A stretch of DNA of 64,000 bases from JAWKWH01 sp965204295 (GCA_965204295.1 OZ241973.1:2170001-2234000); one strand, 5' to 3'; counted from the stretch's first letter, positions 36,001 through 43,970 are shown. Notes: generated by a model not told the origin, from the sequence alone. Made by a program: numbers and translations.

Positions 36001-36532
36001 CCAGCGAGAACTTTTCGCCCAGTTCGTCCTGCCACTGCTCGACAAGGCTTCCCGGCGCGACGACGAGGCAGCGTTCGAGATCGCTCCGTGCGATCAGTTC
36101 CTTGATCAGGAGACCCGCCATGACGGTCTTTCCGGCTCCCGGGTCGTCGGCGAGCAGGAAGCGAAGCGGCTGACGCGGCAGCATCTCGCCATAGACCGCC
36201 GTGATCTGGTGCGGGAGCGGATCGACGAGGCTGGTATGGATGGCCAGATACGGGTCGAAATAGTGCGCCAGCTTGATCCGGTTTGCTTCCGTAACAAGGC
36301 GGAGCAGGGAACCGTCCGCATCGAAAGACCAGGCGCGACCTCGCTCTTCGACGCTCAGCCGGTGTTCGTCGTCGCGATAGAGGGTGGTTTCCGAAACGCC
36401 GCCGCCGGCGACCCGGTAGACGAGATCAATCGCCTGGTCTCCGATCCACTCGGCGGAAACCACTTCAACGGTCCGGTTCGGAACGACGCCGGAGACGCCG
36501 GCCCCGTTCCTGATGTCCTCAAGTTTTGTCAC
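33041..36532 (-). CDS. SNF2/SF2 helicase with C-terminal DUF3883, defence-associated
   Basis: A 1163-residue helicase. Counting from the GTG at 36532, Walker A DDPGAGKT is near 129-136, DEAH near 231-234, followed by LLMSATPHNGKEED and, in the second RecA domain, motif VI QRFGRIHRIGQTEV. A long coiled-coil-rich region follows, and a C-terminal DUF3883 domain with VGYDIASYDPDAGHLRFIEVKG, a nuclease-like core. The GTG is chosen because GGGAGGG sits 7 bases upstream; the frame extends six codons further to 36550. It is the first gene of the operon. It resembles DrmD-class helicases, but no drmA or drmB is present. Confidence 0.88.
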   Translation of the reverse strand: MTKLEDIRNGAGVSGVVPNRTVEVVSAEWIGDQAIDLVYRVAGGGVSETTLYRDDEHRLSVEERGRAWSFDADGSLLRLVTEANRIKLAHYFDPYLAIHTSLVDPLPHQITAVYGEMLPRQPLRFLLADDPGAGKTVMAGLLIKELIARSDLERCLVVAPGSLVEQWQDELGEKFSLEFDILTRDMIETSRSGNVFDDRNRLIARLDVLARNEDLRQKLLSSNEWDLVVCDEAHRMSAGFFGGEVKYTRRYRLGRLLGRVCRHFLLMSATPHNGKEEDFQLFMALLDGDRFEGRFRDGVHYADSGDMMRRLTKEELLKFDGRPLFPERRAYTVRYELSPQEARLYGDVTEYVRTEMNRVRRFADRDGKKRNNVGFALQILQRRLASSPAAIRESLKRRRERLEAELAEARLVRKGAGSPIRSACVTEEILKNIEELGQDEIDDLEDLISTGATTAETVEQLEIEVRTLKGLEAMALGVLRSGKDTKWTQLDRILDDDLMIDADGNRRKLIIFTEPKDTLRYLLEKARARLGKPEAVEVIHGGVTREERRKVIERFMQDKDLLVLIANDAAGEGVNLQRGHLMVNYDLPWNPNRIEQRFGRIHRIGQTEVCHLWNLVAADTREGEVYARLLDKLEAAREALGGRVYDVLGELFEGTALRDLLVEAIRYGEREEVKARLFDAVDGAVDRDRLLQLLERRALTNDSMPRARVRELRIEMERAEAQRLQPHHVQSFFVEAFKQLGGRIKRREQGRWEITHVPMSVRERDRQTGSGAPVRKKYERICFEKSGIDRQPVAAFVCPGHPLLEAVIGLIRERHGHLMKRGAILVDDTDPGEEITALFLLEHSVRDGRTMATGKPHIVSERLQFAAIDGAGRAVNAGIAPHLNLRPATPDEIASARDLLDADWLRKDPEKTAVRFAAVELAQGHVAEVKARRIPEIDKVEREVKARLGKEINYWDTRAGELKQEERAGRKTRLNWQNAQRRAEELAERLKRRMEVLEQERFISGRPPRVRGGMVVIPRGLLMSRAPAATGFSEDPAARRGIERAAMEAVMRAERALGNAPTDVSAQKVGYDIASYDPDAGHLRFIEVKGRIEGAATVTVTRQEVITSLHEPDRFILAIVRVENGFARPPRYVRKPFTQEPEFGVTAIQMNIKSLLERAEEPG

Positions 36533-36665
36533 GCCGCGCCCTCCCGGCATGGCCGGTGCGCACGCCGGTCATGCGCATTTCCCCCGCCGCCCGCGATGCT
36601 ATCCGGGCGGCGGGGCGCGGGCAACCGAAACCGGGCGGAGGATGGCGGGAGGCGCGCGGGCCGGC

Positions 36666-37202
36666 TCAAACCTTTCCGGTATATTCTCCGCGCGCCGGAT
36701 AATCGTTCTTGATGGCGAAGTCGAGCGCGCCGATGAGTTCCGAAAAATGCGGGCGAACGAACGGCATCGTTTGCACCGAGGCGTAATAGAGCGTCCGTTG
36801 GGGGGTGACCATGAACAGTCCGGGCTCGGAAAAAAGCGGAGGTTCTTCGATGCCGATCGAGGTTTTGCCTCGCGAGGTTGAAATGTAGAGGCCCCATTCG
36901 CGCGCCTTGGCGAGGCCGAGATTATAGCCGAGACGGAGTGCGCCCGCCCCCAATCGATTCGCCATCTCGCGGGCGCGCTCCTCATCGTCGGAACTGACGG
37001 CGACGGTTGAAACGCCGCGTTTGGCGAACTCCTCGTCCAGCCTTTGCAGTTCACCGAGATATTTTGCGCAGATCGGGCAGTGAAGTCCGCGATAGAAGCA
37101 GATTACCGTTCCCCGTTCCGAGGTTTCGGAAGACAAATCGAATGTTCCGTTCTCAAGCGTGGGAACCGAGAGAGAGGGTGTTTTTTGGCGCGGAATCAGC
37201 AT
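36666..37202 (-). CDS. Peroxiredoxin-like (AhpC/TSA) redoxin
   Basis: A 178-residue thioredoxin-fold protein: TVICFYRGLHCPICAKYLGE carries a CPIC motif (Cys42 and Cys45), then SDDEERAREMANRLG and a C-terminal DFAIKNDYPARGEYTG typical of AhpC/TSA-family proteins that couple to thioredoxin. The ATG at 37202 gives the right domain start; the longer upstream frame lies antisense to the AraC gene. Peroxide reduction is likely. It is divergent from the AraC gene, its probable regulator. Confidence 0.85.
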   Translation of the reverse strand: MLIPRQKTPSLSVPTLENGTFDLSSETSERGTVICFYRGLHCPICAKYLGELQRLDEEFAKRGVSTVAVSSDDEERAREMANRLGAGALRLGYNLGLAKAREWGLYISTSRGKTSIGIEEPPLFSEPGLFMVTPQRTLYYASVQTMPFVRPHFSELIGALDFAIKNDYPARGEYTGKV

Positions 37203-37290
37203 TGCATCCACCGGATTATTGCAATTGAACGGCGATATAGGTAGTTTTTCGGCCTGCAATCTCCAAAATAACCGACCAAAAGACCGAAAA

Positions 37291-38034
37291 ATGCCCGACC
37301 AGGACCGACTCAGCGCGATAGTCGACCGGTTTCGTTTGATCGTTTCGCCGGTCGCGCCGGAAAACGCCAACCTGGCCGTTTTCGGAACGGCGCGCGGCGC
37401 GGCGAGCCGGGTCGTGTTTCTGCCTGACGCCGGAAATCTGGGTAAAGAGGCGCGGCGGGCGCTGCTGACCGTACGGGTGGATTGGGGCGGCCGCCTCAAT
37501 CCGTTGGTCGCCGCGTTGCCGAAAAGGGTCGAGCACAATCTGTCGGAGTATCCCCTGATGGCGGATGTCGCGTCGCTGATGTGCGCCGAGGCGCGGAATC
37601 GGCGCTGCGGCCTGCATTCGGTCATCAGCCGTCTTGGCGAGGTGCTCGTCGTGCACATGCTGCGCGCCCGGATTGCCGCCGGCTCCACGCAACCGGGTCT
37701 GGTCGCGGGATTGTCCGACCCCAGATTGAGCCGGGCGGTCGTGGCGATGCACGACGATCCGGGGCGGCCGTGGCGGCGGGAGGAACTGGCTGAAATCGCC
37801 GGCATGTCGCTTAGCCGTTTCTGCGAAGTGTTCCATGACCGGGTCGGCGAGGCGCCGTCGGCGTATCTGAGACGATGGCGGCTGGTTCTGGCGCGACAGG
37901 ACTTGCGCCGCGGAGACAGAATTGATGCGATCGCGCGGCGATACGGTTACGGATCGCCGGAGGGATTCGCCCGCGCTTTTCGAAAGCGGTATGGCCGAAA
38001 TCCCGCCTCGTTCCGCCATGAAATCGCCGCCTGA
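37291..38034 (+). CDS. AraC-family transcriptional regulator
   Basis: A 247-residue regulator with an N-terminal cupin-like domain (FGTARGAASRVVFLPDAG) and a C-terminal AraC HTH pair: RREELAEIAGMSLSRFCEVF and RRGDRIDAIARRYGYGSPEG, followed by FARAFRKRYGRNPASFR. The ATG at 37291 follows GACCGAAAA and removes an unlikely 44-residue extension. It is divergent from the redoxin gene with 88 bases between starts, which suggests it controls that gene. The effector is unknown. Confidence 0.88.
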   Translation: MPDQDRLSAIVDRFRLIVSPVAPENANLAVFGTARGAASRVVFLPDAGNLGKEARRALLTVRVDWGGRLNPLVAALPKRVEHNLSEYPLMADVASLMCAEARNRRCGLHSVISRLGEVLVVHMLRARIAAGSTQPGLVAGLSDPRLSRAVVAMHDDPGRPWRREELAEIAGMSLSRFCEVFHDRVGEAPSAYLRRWRLVLARQDLRRGDRIDAIARRYGYGSPEGFARAFRKRYGRNPASFRHEIAA

Positions 38035-38076
38035 GGGATGGCCGGCCGAAAAGCCGGACATGCGGTCGCCACCCGT

Positions 38077-38397
38077 TCAACCCTCGTCACCGTCAGGGTC
38101 GAGCAGTCGCGTGGCCCGCCAGCCGCTCAGTTTCCCGTTTATCGCATCCACCACGAAATGGCGGGCCGCATCGCGGTCATAGCCTTCGTCGAGCAGTTCA
38201 TCGTAATCGGAATGTTCGTGCCGGATGTGAGCCACGGTCGCCAGCCAGACCGCTATTGACGGGGGCAGGGTGCGATAGGTCGCGCCGAGCGCGCCGGCGC
38301 GGATTTTTTCGATGTCGGAACAGGGGGCCATTGGAAGGAGCCGCGTCAGCGCCCTGGCCACCGCTCTCCGTCTGGAGGTTGTCGCGCGGCCGGGCAA
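38077..38397 (-). CDS. DUF2293 domain protein
   Basis: A 106-residue protein that I place in DUF2293 from the core LPPSIAVWLATVAHIRHEHS, then DYDELLDEGYDRDAARHFVVD. The function of the family is unknown. The N-terminal ~20 residues are arginine-rich, and the true start could be internal. It overlaps nothing and ends close to the AraC gene in convergent orientation. The trmO gene ends one base upstream on the same strand. Confidence 0.7.
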   Translation of the reverse strand: MPGRATTSRRRAVARALTRLLPMAPCSDIEKIRAGALGATYRTLPPSIAVWLATVAHIRHEHSDYDELLDEGYDRDAARHFVVDAINGKLSGWRATRLLDPDGDEG

Positions 38398-38880
38398 CTA
38401 TCTCTCCGTTGCGATATCGGTCGATTCGAACCACGGTTTGATGTCGATGAGCGGCGTACCGTCAAGAACGTCAATGGCGTCGATTTCCAATAACCCTGCG
38501 TTTTCTTCCAACGTCAGGAGCCGGACGACGTGCAGCCCGACAGGGTTCGGCCGCGCCGGCGACCGAAGCGCGAATGCGCCGCAAGGCTCTTTCGAATGGC
38601 GCGGGTTCTGGACGATCAGGTCGCGCGGCGCGAAATTGAGCCATGTGAACAATATGACGGGTGAACCCGGTTCCAGGCCTGACAGTCCGGGGAGAAAGCG
38701 AGGGTGGACCGAGACGGTGGCGGTTTGATTTCTCTCACGGGCCTGACGCAGGTTTTTCGGGCATTCGGACCGGTTTTTCCAGGGAGAACGAACGGTTCCG
38801 ATGAAGACGATGTGCGCGTCGGGGACCGAAGTCGCCGGATCCGCATCGAGCCGAATTTCACCCGGTCTGGTTTCAAACAT
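38398..38880 (-). CDS. trmO: tRNA m6t6A37 methyltransferase TrmO family
   Basis: A 160-residue protein of the TrmO/YaeB (UPF0066) family, which methylates N6-threonylcarbamoyladenosine-37 in tRNA-Thr using SAM. The diagnostic SPARPNPVGLHVVRLL and the late LDGTPLIDIKPWF are both present, as is the N-terminal IVFIGTVRSPW. Length is within the short, single-domain form of the family. It is divergent from the ArsR-methyltransferase gene; both depend on SAM, which may be coincidence. Confidence 0.88.
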   Translation of the reverse strand: MFETRPGEIRLDADPATSVPDAHIVFIGTVRSPWKNRSECPKNLRQARERNQTATVSVHPRFLPGLSGLEPGSPVILFTWLNFAPRDLIVQNPRHSKEPCGAFALRSPARPNPVGLHVVRLLTLEENAGLLEIDAIDVLDGTPLIDIKPWFESTDIATER

Positions 38881-38954
38881 GGTCCGGATTTCCTGAAATC
38901 GCCGATCGCCGGTTTCCGATCGCGATCCATCCGTCTTGTTTTATCTTCATAAAT

Positions 38955-38976
38955 GATATAAACATATCTTTATATC
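38955..38976. promoter_or_regulatory. Perfect 8-bp palindrome upstream of the ArsR-methyltransferase gene
   Basis: GATATAAA (38955-38962) and TTTATATC (38969-38976) flank a six-base CATATC spacer. The AT-rich block lies 14 bases before the ATG at 38991, in otherwise GC-rich DNA. ArsR-family proteins bind such AT-rich dyads, so autoregulation by the adjacent gene is a good guess. A ribosome site (GGAGAG) separates it from the start codon. Confidence 0.6.
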
Positions 38977-38990
38977 TTTTCGGAGAGATC

Positions 38991-39992
38991 ATGTTGTCGC
39001 GCACCGGAATCGATCTCGGCCTGATGGTCGATACTATGAAGGCGGCTGCCGAATCCAGCCGTTTGAGAATATTGCTGCTTCTGTCGCACGGCGATCTGAC
39101 CGTTTCCGACCTTACCGAGATCATGAACCAGTCGCAGCCGCGCGTTTCCCGGCATCTCAGGCTCTTGCTCGAAGCGGCTCTGATTGAGCGTTATCAGGAA
39201 GGTTCCTGGGCCTATTTCCGCCTTTCGGATGTGGAGGGGGCGCGGCAGTTGGTGATCGGGCTGGTCGGCCGGGTGGATACAAGTGATCCGCGGATCGAAC
39301 GTGATCTGGAGCGACTGGCGTCGGTGAAACGGCGGCGGCGTGATCGGGCCGCGGATTACTTTCGCTCCAATGCGGAAAGCTGGGACAAAATCCGCTCGCT
39401 GCACGCGCCGGATCGCGAGGTTGAGGGAAAGCTGCTGGAAATGGCCGGCGACCGGCCGATCGACTTCATGCTCGATCTCGGTACCGGTACGGGCCGGCTG
39501 CTGGAAATCTTCAGCGGTCACTACCGCCGTGCGATCGGCCTGGACCTGTCGCGTGAAATGCTGGCGGTCGCCAGGGCGAATTTGGATCAGGCGGGAATAA
39601 CTCACGCGCAGGTTCGCCATGGCGATGTCCATGCGCCGCCGGTGGATCGGGATTCCTTTGATCTGGTGACCGTTCATCAGGTTCTGCACTATCTCGACGA
39701 TCCGGAGCGCCTCGTTCGCGAGGCGGCGCGCGTTCTGCGACCGGCGGGACGTTTGATGATCGTCGATTTCGCACCTCATTCGCACGAGTTCCTTCGCAGC
39801 GAGCATGCCCATGTCCGGCTGGGATTCTCGGATCGGCAGATCGGTGAATGGCTGACGGAATGCGGGTTGGAGCTGACCAAGACGGCGGAAATCGAAGGCG
39901 GCGGGAGCGATTCCGGTGGCGAATTGGTCGTGAAATTCTGGATGGCGAAAGATCGGCGCCTGCCGGGCGCGCCGCAAGGAGAACCGGCCTGA
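38991..39992 (+). CDS. ArsR-type HTH fused to SAM-dependent methyltransferase
   Basis: A 333-residue two-domain protein. Residues ~10-95 form an ArsR winged helix (AESSRLRILLLLSHGDLTVS, then NQSQPRVSRHLRLLLEAALI). Residues ~145-300 form a class I methyltransferase with LDLGTGTGRLLEIF and VTVHQVLHYLDDPERLVREA. The HTH lacks an obvious metal-binding CxC motif. Fusions of this kind usually stand before metF in alphaproteobacteria and are thought to couple the methyl cycle to transcription. Its stop overlaps the metF ATG by one base, so the two were an operon, although metF is now broken. Confidence 0.88.
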   Translation: MLSRTGIDLGLMVDTMKAAAESSRLRILLLLSHGDLTVSDLTEIMNQSQPRVSRHLRLLLEAALIERYQEGSWAYFRLSDVEGARQLVIGLVGRVDTSDPRIERDLERLASVKRRRRDRAADYFRSNAESWDKIRSLHAPDREVEGKLLEMAGDRPIDFMLDLGTGTGRLLEIFSGHYRRAIGLDLSREMLAVARANLDQAGITHAQVRHGDVHAPPVDRDSFDLVTVHQVLHYLDDPERLVREAARVLRPAGRLMIVDFAPHSHEFLRSEHAHVRLGFSDRQIGEWLTECGLELTKTAEIEGGGSDSGGELVVKFWMAKDRRLPGAPQGEPA

Positions 39993-40893
39993 TGAATGAA
40001 GCGGGCGCGAATGACAATCAGGCGGCGAAGCGTCCGCGCGTTTCCTTCGAATTTTTTCCCGCCAAAACCGGCGATGGAGAAACGGCGCTGCGGTCGACGG
40101 TGAAAAGGCTCGAGGCGCTGAATCCGGAGTTCGTCTCGCTGACCTACTGAGCCGGTGGTTCCACGCATGACCGCTCTATCGGTCTGCTTCGGCGTCTTTG
40201 CGGCGAAACCCGGCTCGACGCGGCGGCGCATCTGACATGCGTTTCGGCAAGCAGGCGGCGGGTCGGTGCGGTTGCGCGGGAGTTCGTCGGATTGGGAATC
40301 AGGCGTTTTGTCGCGCTGAGGGGCGATGCCGCGGAGGGTGCGGGATCGCGATACAAGCCGCCCGCCGGCGGCTACGAAAATGCGGCCGAACCGGTCGCCG
40401 GACTGTCGGCGATTTCGACATTTCCGTGTCCGCCTATCCGGAAAAGCATCCGGATAGCCCGGACTATGCGACGGATATCGAAATGCTGCGGCGCAAGGTT
40501 GATGCCAGCGCGGTCCGCGCGATCACGCAGTATTTTTTCGACAACGATACCTATGAACGTTATGTCGAGCGCGTGCGTCGGGCCGGGATTTTTGTCCCGA
40601 TCGTTCCGGGAATTCTCCCCGTTCATGACTTCCGGCGGATGGCCGCGTTTTCGGAGCGTTGCGGCGCGTCGGTGCCTCGGTGGCTCGCTGACCGGTTCGA
40701 CGGGCTGGAGGGCGATGCGCAAACGCATCGGTTGGTCGCCGCCGGGCAGGTTCACGACCTTATCGAGCGCGGCGCGGAGGGATTTCACATATACACGATA
40801 AACCGGGCCGGATTGGCCGTCGCGCTCTGCCGAATGATCGGCGTCAAGAGCAAACCGGTATTGCATACCGCGGAAACACCGGCCGCCGCATGA
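39992..40893 (+). pseudogene. metF: Broken 5,10-methylenetetrahydrofolate reductase gene
   Basis: MetF makes 5-methyl-THF for methionine synthesis. The frame starts normally (KRPRVSFEFFPAKTGDGET, then ALNPEFVSLTY) but TGA at 40148-40150 replaces the Gly codon of the conserved YGAGGST motif; reading past it, AGGSTHDRSIGLLRRL continues in frame. A second lesion near 40398-40405 shifts the frame by one base: GDFDISVSAYPEKHPDSPDY and the rest, to LHTAETPAAA, are in another frame. Two independent lesions make a functional product unlikely. No second metF copy is in the window. Confidence 0.88.
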
Positions 40894-41005
40894 CAAGTCC
40901 GAAAATCTTCGCCAGGACGGATGAAAACGACGAGGGTCGAATCCTGCGGTCCGGCCTTCATCGTTCAAAGCCCGAGATGCGGGTTCCAGGAACTCCAGCC
41001 GCGCC

Positions 41006-41092
41006 CTACGGCAGATATCCCATCACGACAGCCGCAACAAAGCCAAACGCCGCAAGCAATACCAACGCGTTGAACGAACGGGAAAGTCCCAT
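41006..41092 (-). CDS. 28-aa single-pass membrane peptide
   Basis: A short minus-strand frame, MGLSRSFNALVLLAAFGFVA and then AVVMGYLP, preceded by a strong ribosome site (AAAGGAGG) 8 bases before the ATG. Residues ~8-26 form a single hydrophobic helix after a short basic N-terminus, which predicts insertion with the C-terminus out. I do not recognise the family. Longer frames on the opposite strand are low-complexity and unconvincing. No gene overlaps it. The surrounding 500 bases between metF and the ligase gene hold no other gene I can support. Confidence 0.55.
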   Translation of the reverse strand: MGLSRSFNALVLLAAFGFVAAVVMGYLP

Positions 41093-41408
41093 GGCTCAAG
41101 CCTCCTTTGAAGACTGGGCCAAGAATTTAGTGGCGATTGTTCCAGCCGCAAGAAAATTCAATGTTGCAGTGCCGAAATCCTTGTGGTCAACTCTTGTACC
41201 GGACCATGGTATCCAATTGAAATTTCATCAATATCACCAAACGCCTTTTTCAATTAACAGCGTGAACAATTAACTGCGAATCCTGCGGGTTCGGTGTCGG
41301 TTCACCGCAATATACGATCGGATTCCTGCCTGTTCGGGTGCAAAACCGGCAAATTCTCTCGTGCCGTCCGCCCCGCTGTCTCCCAATGGCGCGGACGGTG
41401 AACGAACT

Positions 41409-42539
41409 TCACCCGGCGGTATGGGCGAATTGCTTGATGAGCATTTTAACGACCTGTCTCAAAGCCTCGTTCTCGTCCCCCGATTCGGCCAGAGTTTCCT
41501 CGAAAACGGCGCGTTGCCTTTCGGCGCTGGTGCCGCGTTTCAATATTTCACGGGCGTTGTAAATTTCGTTGACGCAGTCCAGCGCCTCGGCGTCTTCGGC
41601 GAGAAGTTCGAACAATTCCTCCAGTAATTCGCCATAGGGAACAATTTCCTGGCGGCCGAAATCGATCAATCCCTCGGAAGTTCCATAACGCTGAGCGCGC
41701 CAACGGTTTTCGCCGATCAGGAAGTTGTCGTAGACCCGCCAACGCTGGTTGTTGCAGCGCAGACGATACAACATCCGCATCAGACATTGCGTAAGAGCGC
41801 CGATTGTCAGCGAATCCTCCAGATTCGGCATTACATCGCATATCCGCGATTCGAGCGTCGGAAATCGCGCTGACGGTCTCACATCCCACCAAATCCTGGT
41901 CGTATCCTCGACGATGCCGTTCTCGGTCAGAACCTTGAGCGCTCGCTGATATTCGCGCCAACTGTTGAAATCCGGAGGCAAGCCGGTTCGCGGCAGATTG
42001 TCGAACACGGTCAGGCGGTAGGAACTCAGACCCGTGTCCCGGCCCTCCCAGAACGGCGAAGAAGTCGACAAGGCGAGGAGATGCGGCAGGAAATAGGGAA
42101 ACTGCCGCAGCAGATCGATACGCAGATCGTCGTCGTCGATACCGACATGCACGTGCATGCCGCAGATCAGCATGCGGCGCGCGACCCCGGCCAGATCGCG
42201 TTCCAACTGGCGGTAACGCTGCTTGTCGGTGAAATGCTGCTTGTTCCATTCGGCGAACGGGTGGGTGGAGACGGCTATCGGCGCAAGGCCGTATTTTTTC
42301 GCGGTGTCACGCACCATGGTCCGCAACCTGCCAAGTTCGCTCCTTGCCTGACCGATCGAACGGCAAACCGCCGTACCGACCTCAATCTGACATTGAAGGA
42401 ATTCCGGACTGACCTGTCCGCCGGCCTTTCGTGCGCATTCGACCATCATCTCGTCGGGCGCGGCGGCCAGATCGCAGGTCTGCTCGTCGACCAGCAGATA
42501 TTCTTCCTCTATCCCCAATGAGAAACCCGGTTCGGGCAT
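41409..42539 (-). CDS. YbdK-type carboxylate-amine ligase (glutamate-cysteine ligase 2 family)
   Basis: A 376-residue GCS2-family enzyme. The N-terminus EPGFSLGIEEEYLLVD is diagnostic, followed by MLICGMHVHVGID (metal/substrate His pair), STSSPFWEGRDTGLSSYR and a late LRCNNQRWRVYDNFLIGENRW. Members of this family have weak gamma-glutamylcysteine synthetase activity, and the physiological role is unclear. The ATG at 42539 is favoured by GGGGGAA 4-5 bases upstream; the frame reaches 42566. The ligase gene stands alone. Confidence 0.88.
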   Translation of the reverse strand: MPEPGFSLGIEEEYLLVDEQTCDLAAAPDEMMVECARKAGGQVSPEFLQCQIEVGTAVCRSIGQARSELGRLRTMVRDTAKKYGLAPIAVSTHPFAEWNKQHFTDKQRYRQLERDLAGVARRMLICGMHVHVGIDDDDLRIDLLRQFPYFLPHLLALSTSSPFWEGRDTGLSSYRLTVFDNLPRTGLPPDFNSWREYQRALKVLTENGIVEDTTRIWWDVRPSARFPTLESRICDVMPNLEDSLTIGALTQCLMRMLYRLRCNNQRWRVYDNFLIGENRWRAQRYGTSEGLIDFGRQEIVPYGELLEELFELLAEDAEALDCVNEIYNAREILKRGTSAERQRAVFEETLAESGDENEALRQVVKMLIKQFAHTAG

Positions 42540-42627
42540 CGGTTCCCCCGTTTTCACGCGGCGCATAATGCCAGGGTATCGCGGAAACGTTGAGGGGAGG
42601 TGAAAACGGATGGCCGCTCGCTCGAAT

Positions 42628-43581
42628 TCAGCCGCGCCCCCAAATGCGTCCGTCGATCACGACAAGACCGATTCCGATGAGCGCCATTCCGGCAAATTCG
42701 TAAAGTTCGAAGCGTTCCGCGAGAAACAGCGACCCAAGCAGGATGGCGCTGACGGGAACCACCAGCGTCACCAGGGAAGCGTTGGTTGCTCCGGCGTTTG
42801 CGATCAACGTGAAATAAAGAATGTAGGCCAGCGCGGTTGAGATCAACGCAAGCGCCAGGACCGATGCCCATACCGGCGCGCTGGCGATGAACATCGTTGA
42901 CATTCCGTCGACCAGCAGAACCGGCGGTATCATGATGACGGAAGCCGCGGTGAGTTGCCCCGCAGCCACCGCCGACGGCTCGATGTGTTTGAAGCGCTTG
43001 GCGTAAATTACCGCGAATGCGTAGGAAATCGCCGCTCCGACAATTGCGAATTTTGCCCATGCCGGCCCGCCGAAATCCGCGAGGAGTCCCGGTCCGATCA
43101 TAATGCCCGTCCCGGCAATTCCCGCCAGAACGCCGACGATTTTGCCGGCGGTGATCTTCTCATCCGCAGTCAGGCGATTTGCCGCCAGAACCGTCCAGAA
43201 CGGGGTCGTTGCGTTGAGTACGGCGGCCAGGCCCGCGCCAAGCTCGGTCTGGCCGAGGAAAATCAATGAAAACGGAATGACGTTGTTGAGGGTCGCCAGA
43301 ATGAGGAATGGTCCGGCGTGCCGAATTATTGGCGTGAACCGGATTCCCCGCGCGACCAAATAGACCTGCAACGCAATGGCGGCGATGGCCACGCGGAACA
43401 GGACCAGCGTCAGCGGCGGAATTTCCATGACCGCCACACGGGCAAAGAAGAAGGATGCTCCCCAGATGAGACCGAGGGTCAGCAATTGAAACCAGGCGAA
43501 AAGCGACATTGCCGGCGCGGAAACGGGTTCGGCGGCGGGGGAACGCTCCGGTTTGGCGTTCGATATCGGCCGGCCTGACAT
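42628..43581 (-). CDS. EamA/DMT-family transporter
   Basis: A 317-residue inner-membrane protein with ten hydrophobic segments and the two EamA repeats (LGLIWGASFFFARVAVMEIP near the start; LISTALAYILYFTLIANAGA in the second half). Drug/metabolite transporters export amino acids, metabolites or drugs; the substrate is unknown. The ATG at 43581 with a GGGAG ribosome site is preferred over a 27-residue upstream extension. The N-terminal ~25 residues are hydrophilic. Confidence 0.87.
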   Translation of the reverse strand: MSGRPISNAKPERSPAAEPVSAPAMSLFAWFQLLTLGLIWGASFFFARVAVMEIPPLTLVLFRVAIAAIALQVYLVARGIRFTPIIRHAGPFLILATLNNVIPFSLIFLGQTELGAGLAAVLNATTPFWTVLAANRLTADEKITAGKIVGVLAGIAGTGIMIGPGLLADFGGPAWAKFAIVGAAISYAFAVIYAKRFKHIEPSAVAAGQLTAASVIMIPPVLLVDGMSTMFIASAPVWASVLALALISTALAYILYFTLIANAGATNASLVTLVVPVSAILLGSLFLAERFELYEFAGMALIGIGLVVIDGRIWGRG

Positions 43582-43699
43582 CTTCTGCTCCCTGACAATG
43601 TCCCGGCTTACGGTTTCACGGGCCAGGGCGCCACCCGGTTCTTGCAAGAAGGGGAAAATCAATGGAAAGATTTTGGACCGCGCGGGAAGCGGCTTTGCC

Positions 43700-43774
43700 G
43701 ATGCGTCGTTTGGCCGTCGCGTATCCGATGCCGCTCGACGCGCCGGTAACGACGGCGGTCTTGAGTTCCGTCAA
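43700..43774 (-). pseudogene. Short-chain dehydrogenase N-terminal remnant
   Basis: The minus strand from a TTG at 43774 reads TELKTAVVTGASSGIGYATA, the N-terminal beta-alpha-beta unit of a short-chain dehydrogenase with the TGxxxGIG motif. After about 22 residues the similarity ends and the frame runs into the upstream part of the EamA gene region. It is a truncated leftover. The rest of the 390-base gap between the two EamA genes shows nothing else. Confidence 0.55.
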
Positions 43775-43970
43775 AATCTCTCTTCCAATCCGTCGAAGGC
43801 GCTTTCGGAAACATCAGGGCGCGTTTTCATGAATAATATCAAGGGCCTGTCTGTCCGATCTTGCGCATAATCGCATGTGGTCTAATGTCTGCCGTTTCTG
43901 AGATTCCTTCGGAGCCCGTTCTGACTTTCATTTCCGCCGTTTTCGCTATTTCCAACCGTGGCGCCCGCCG

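Noticed and set aside
33041..36532. DISARM system call
   Set aside because: The helicase resembles the DrmD class, but drmA, drmB and drmC are absent and the methyltransferase is DUF1156 with a DUF499 partner.
40148..40150. UGA read as glycine (alternative genetic code) to explain metF
   Set aside because: Many clear genes here end in TGA, for example rfbB and aprB, and metF also has a frameshift, so a code change is not needed.
40890..41273. 127-residue plus-strand ORF after metF
   Set aside because: Low-complexity sequence with no ribosome site; the opposite strand holds a better-supported 28-aa peptide gene.
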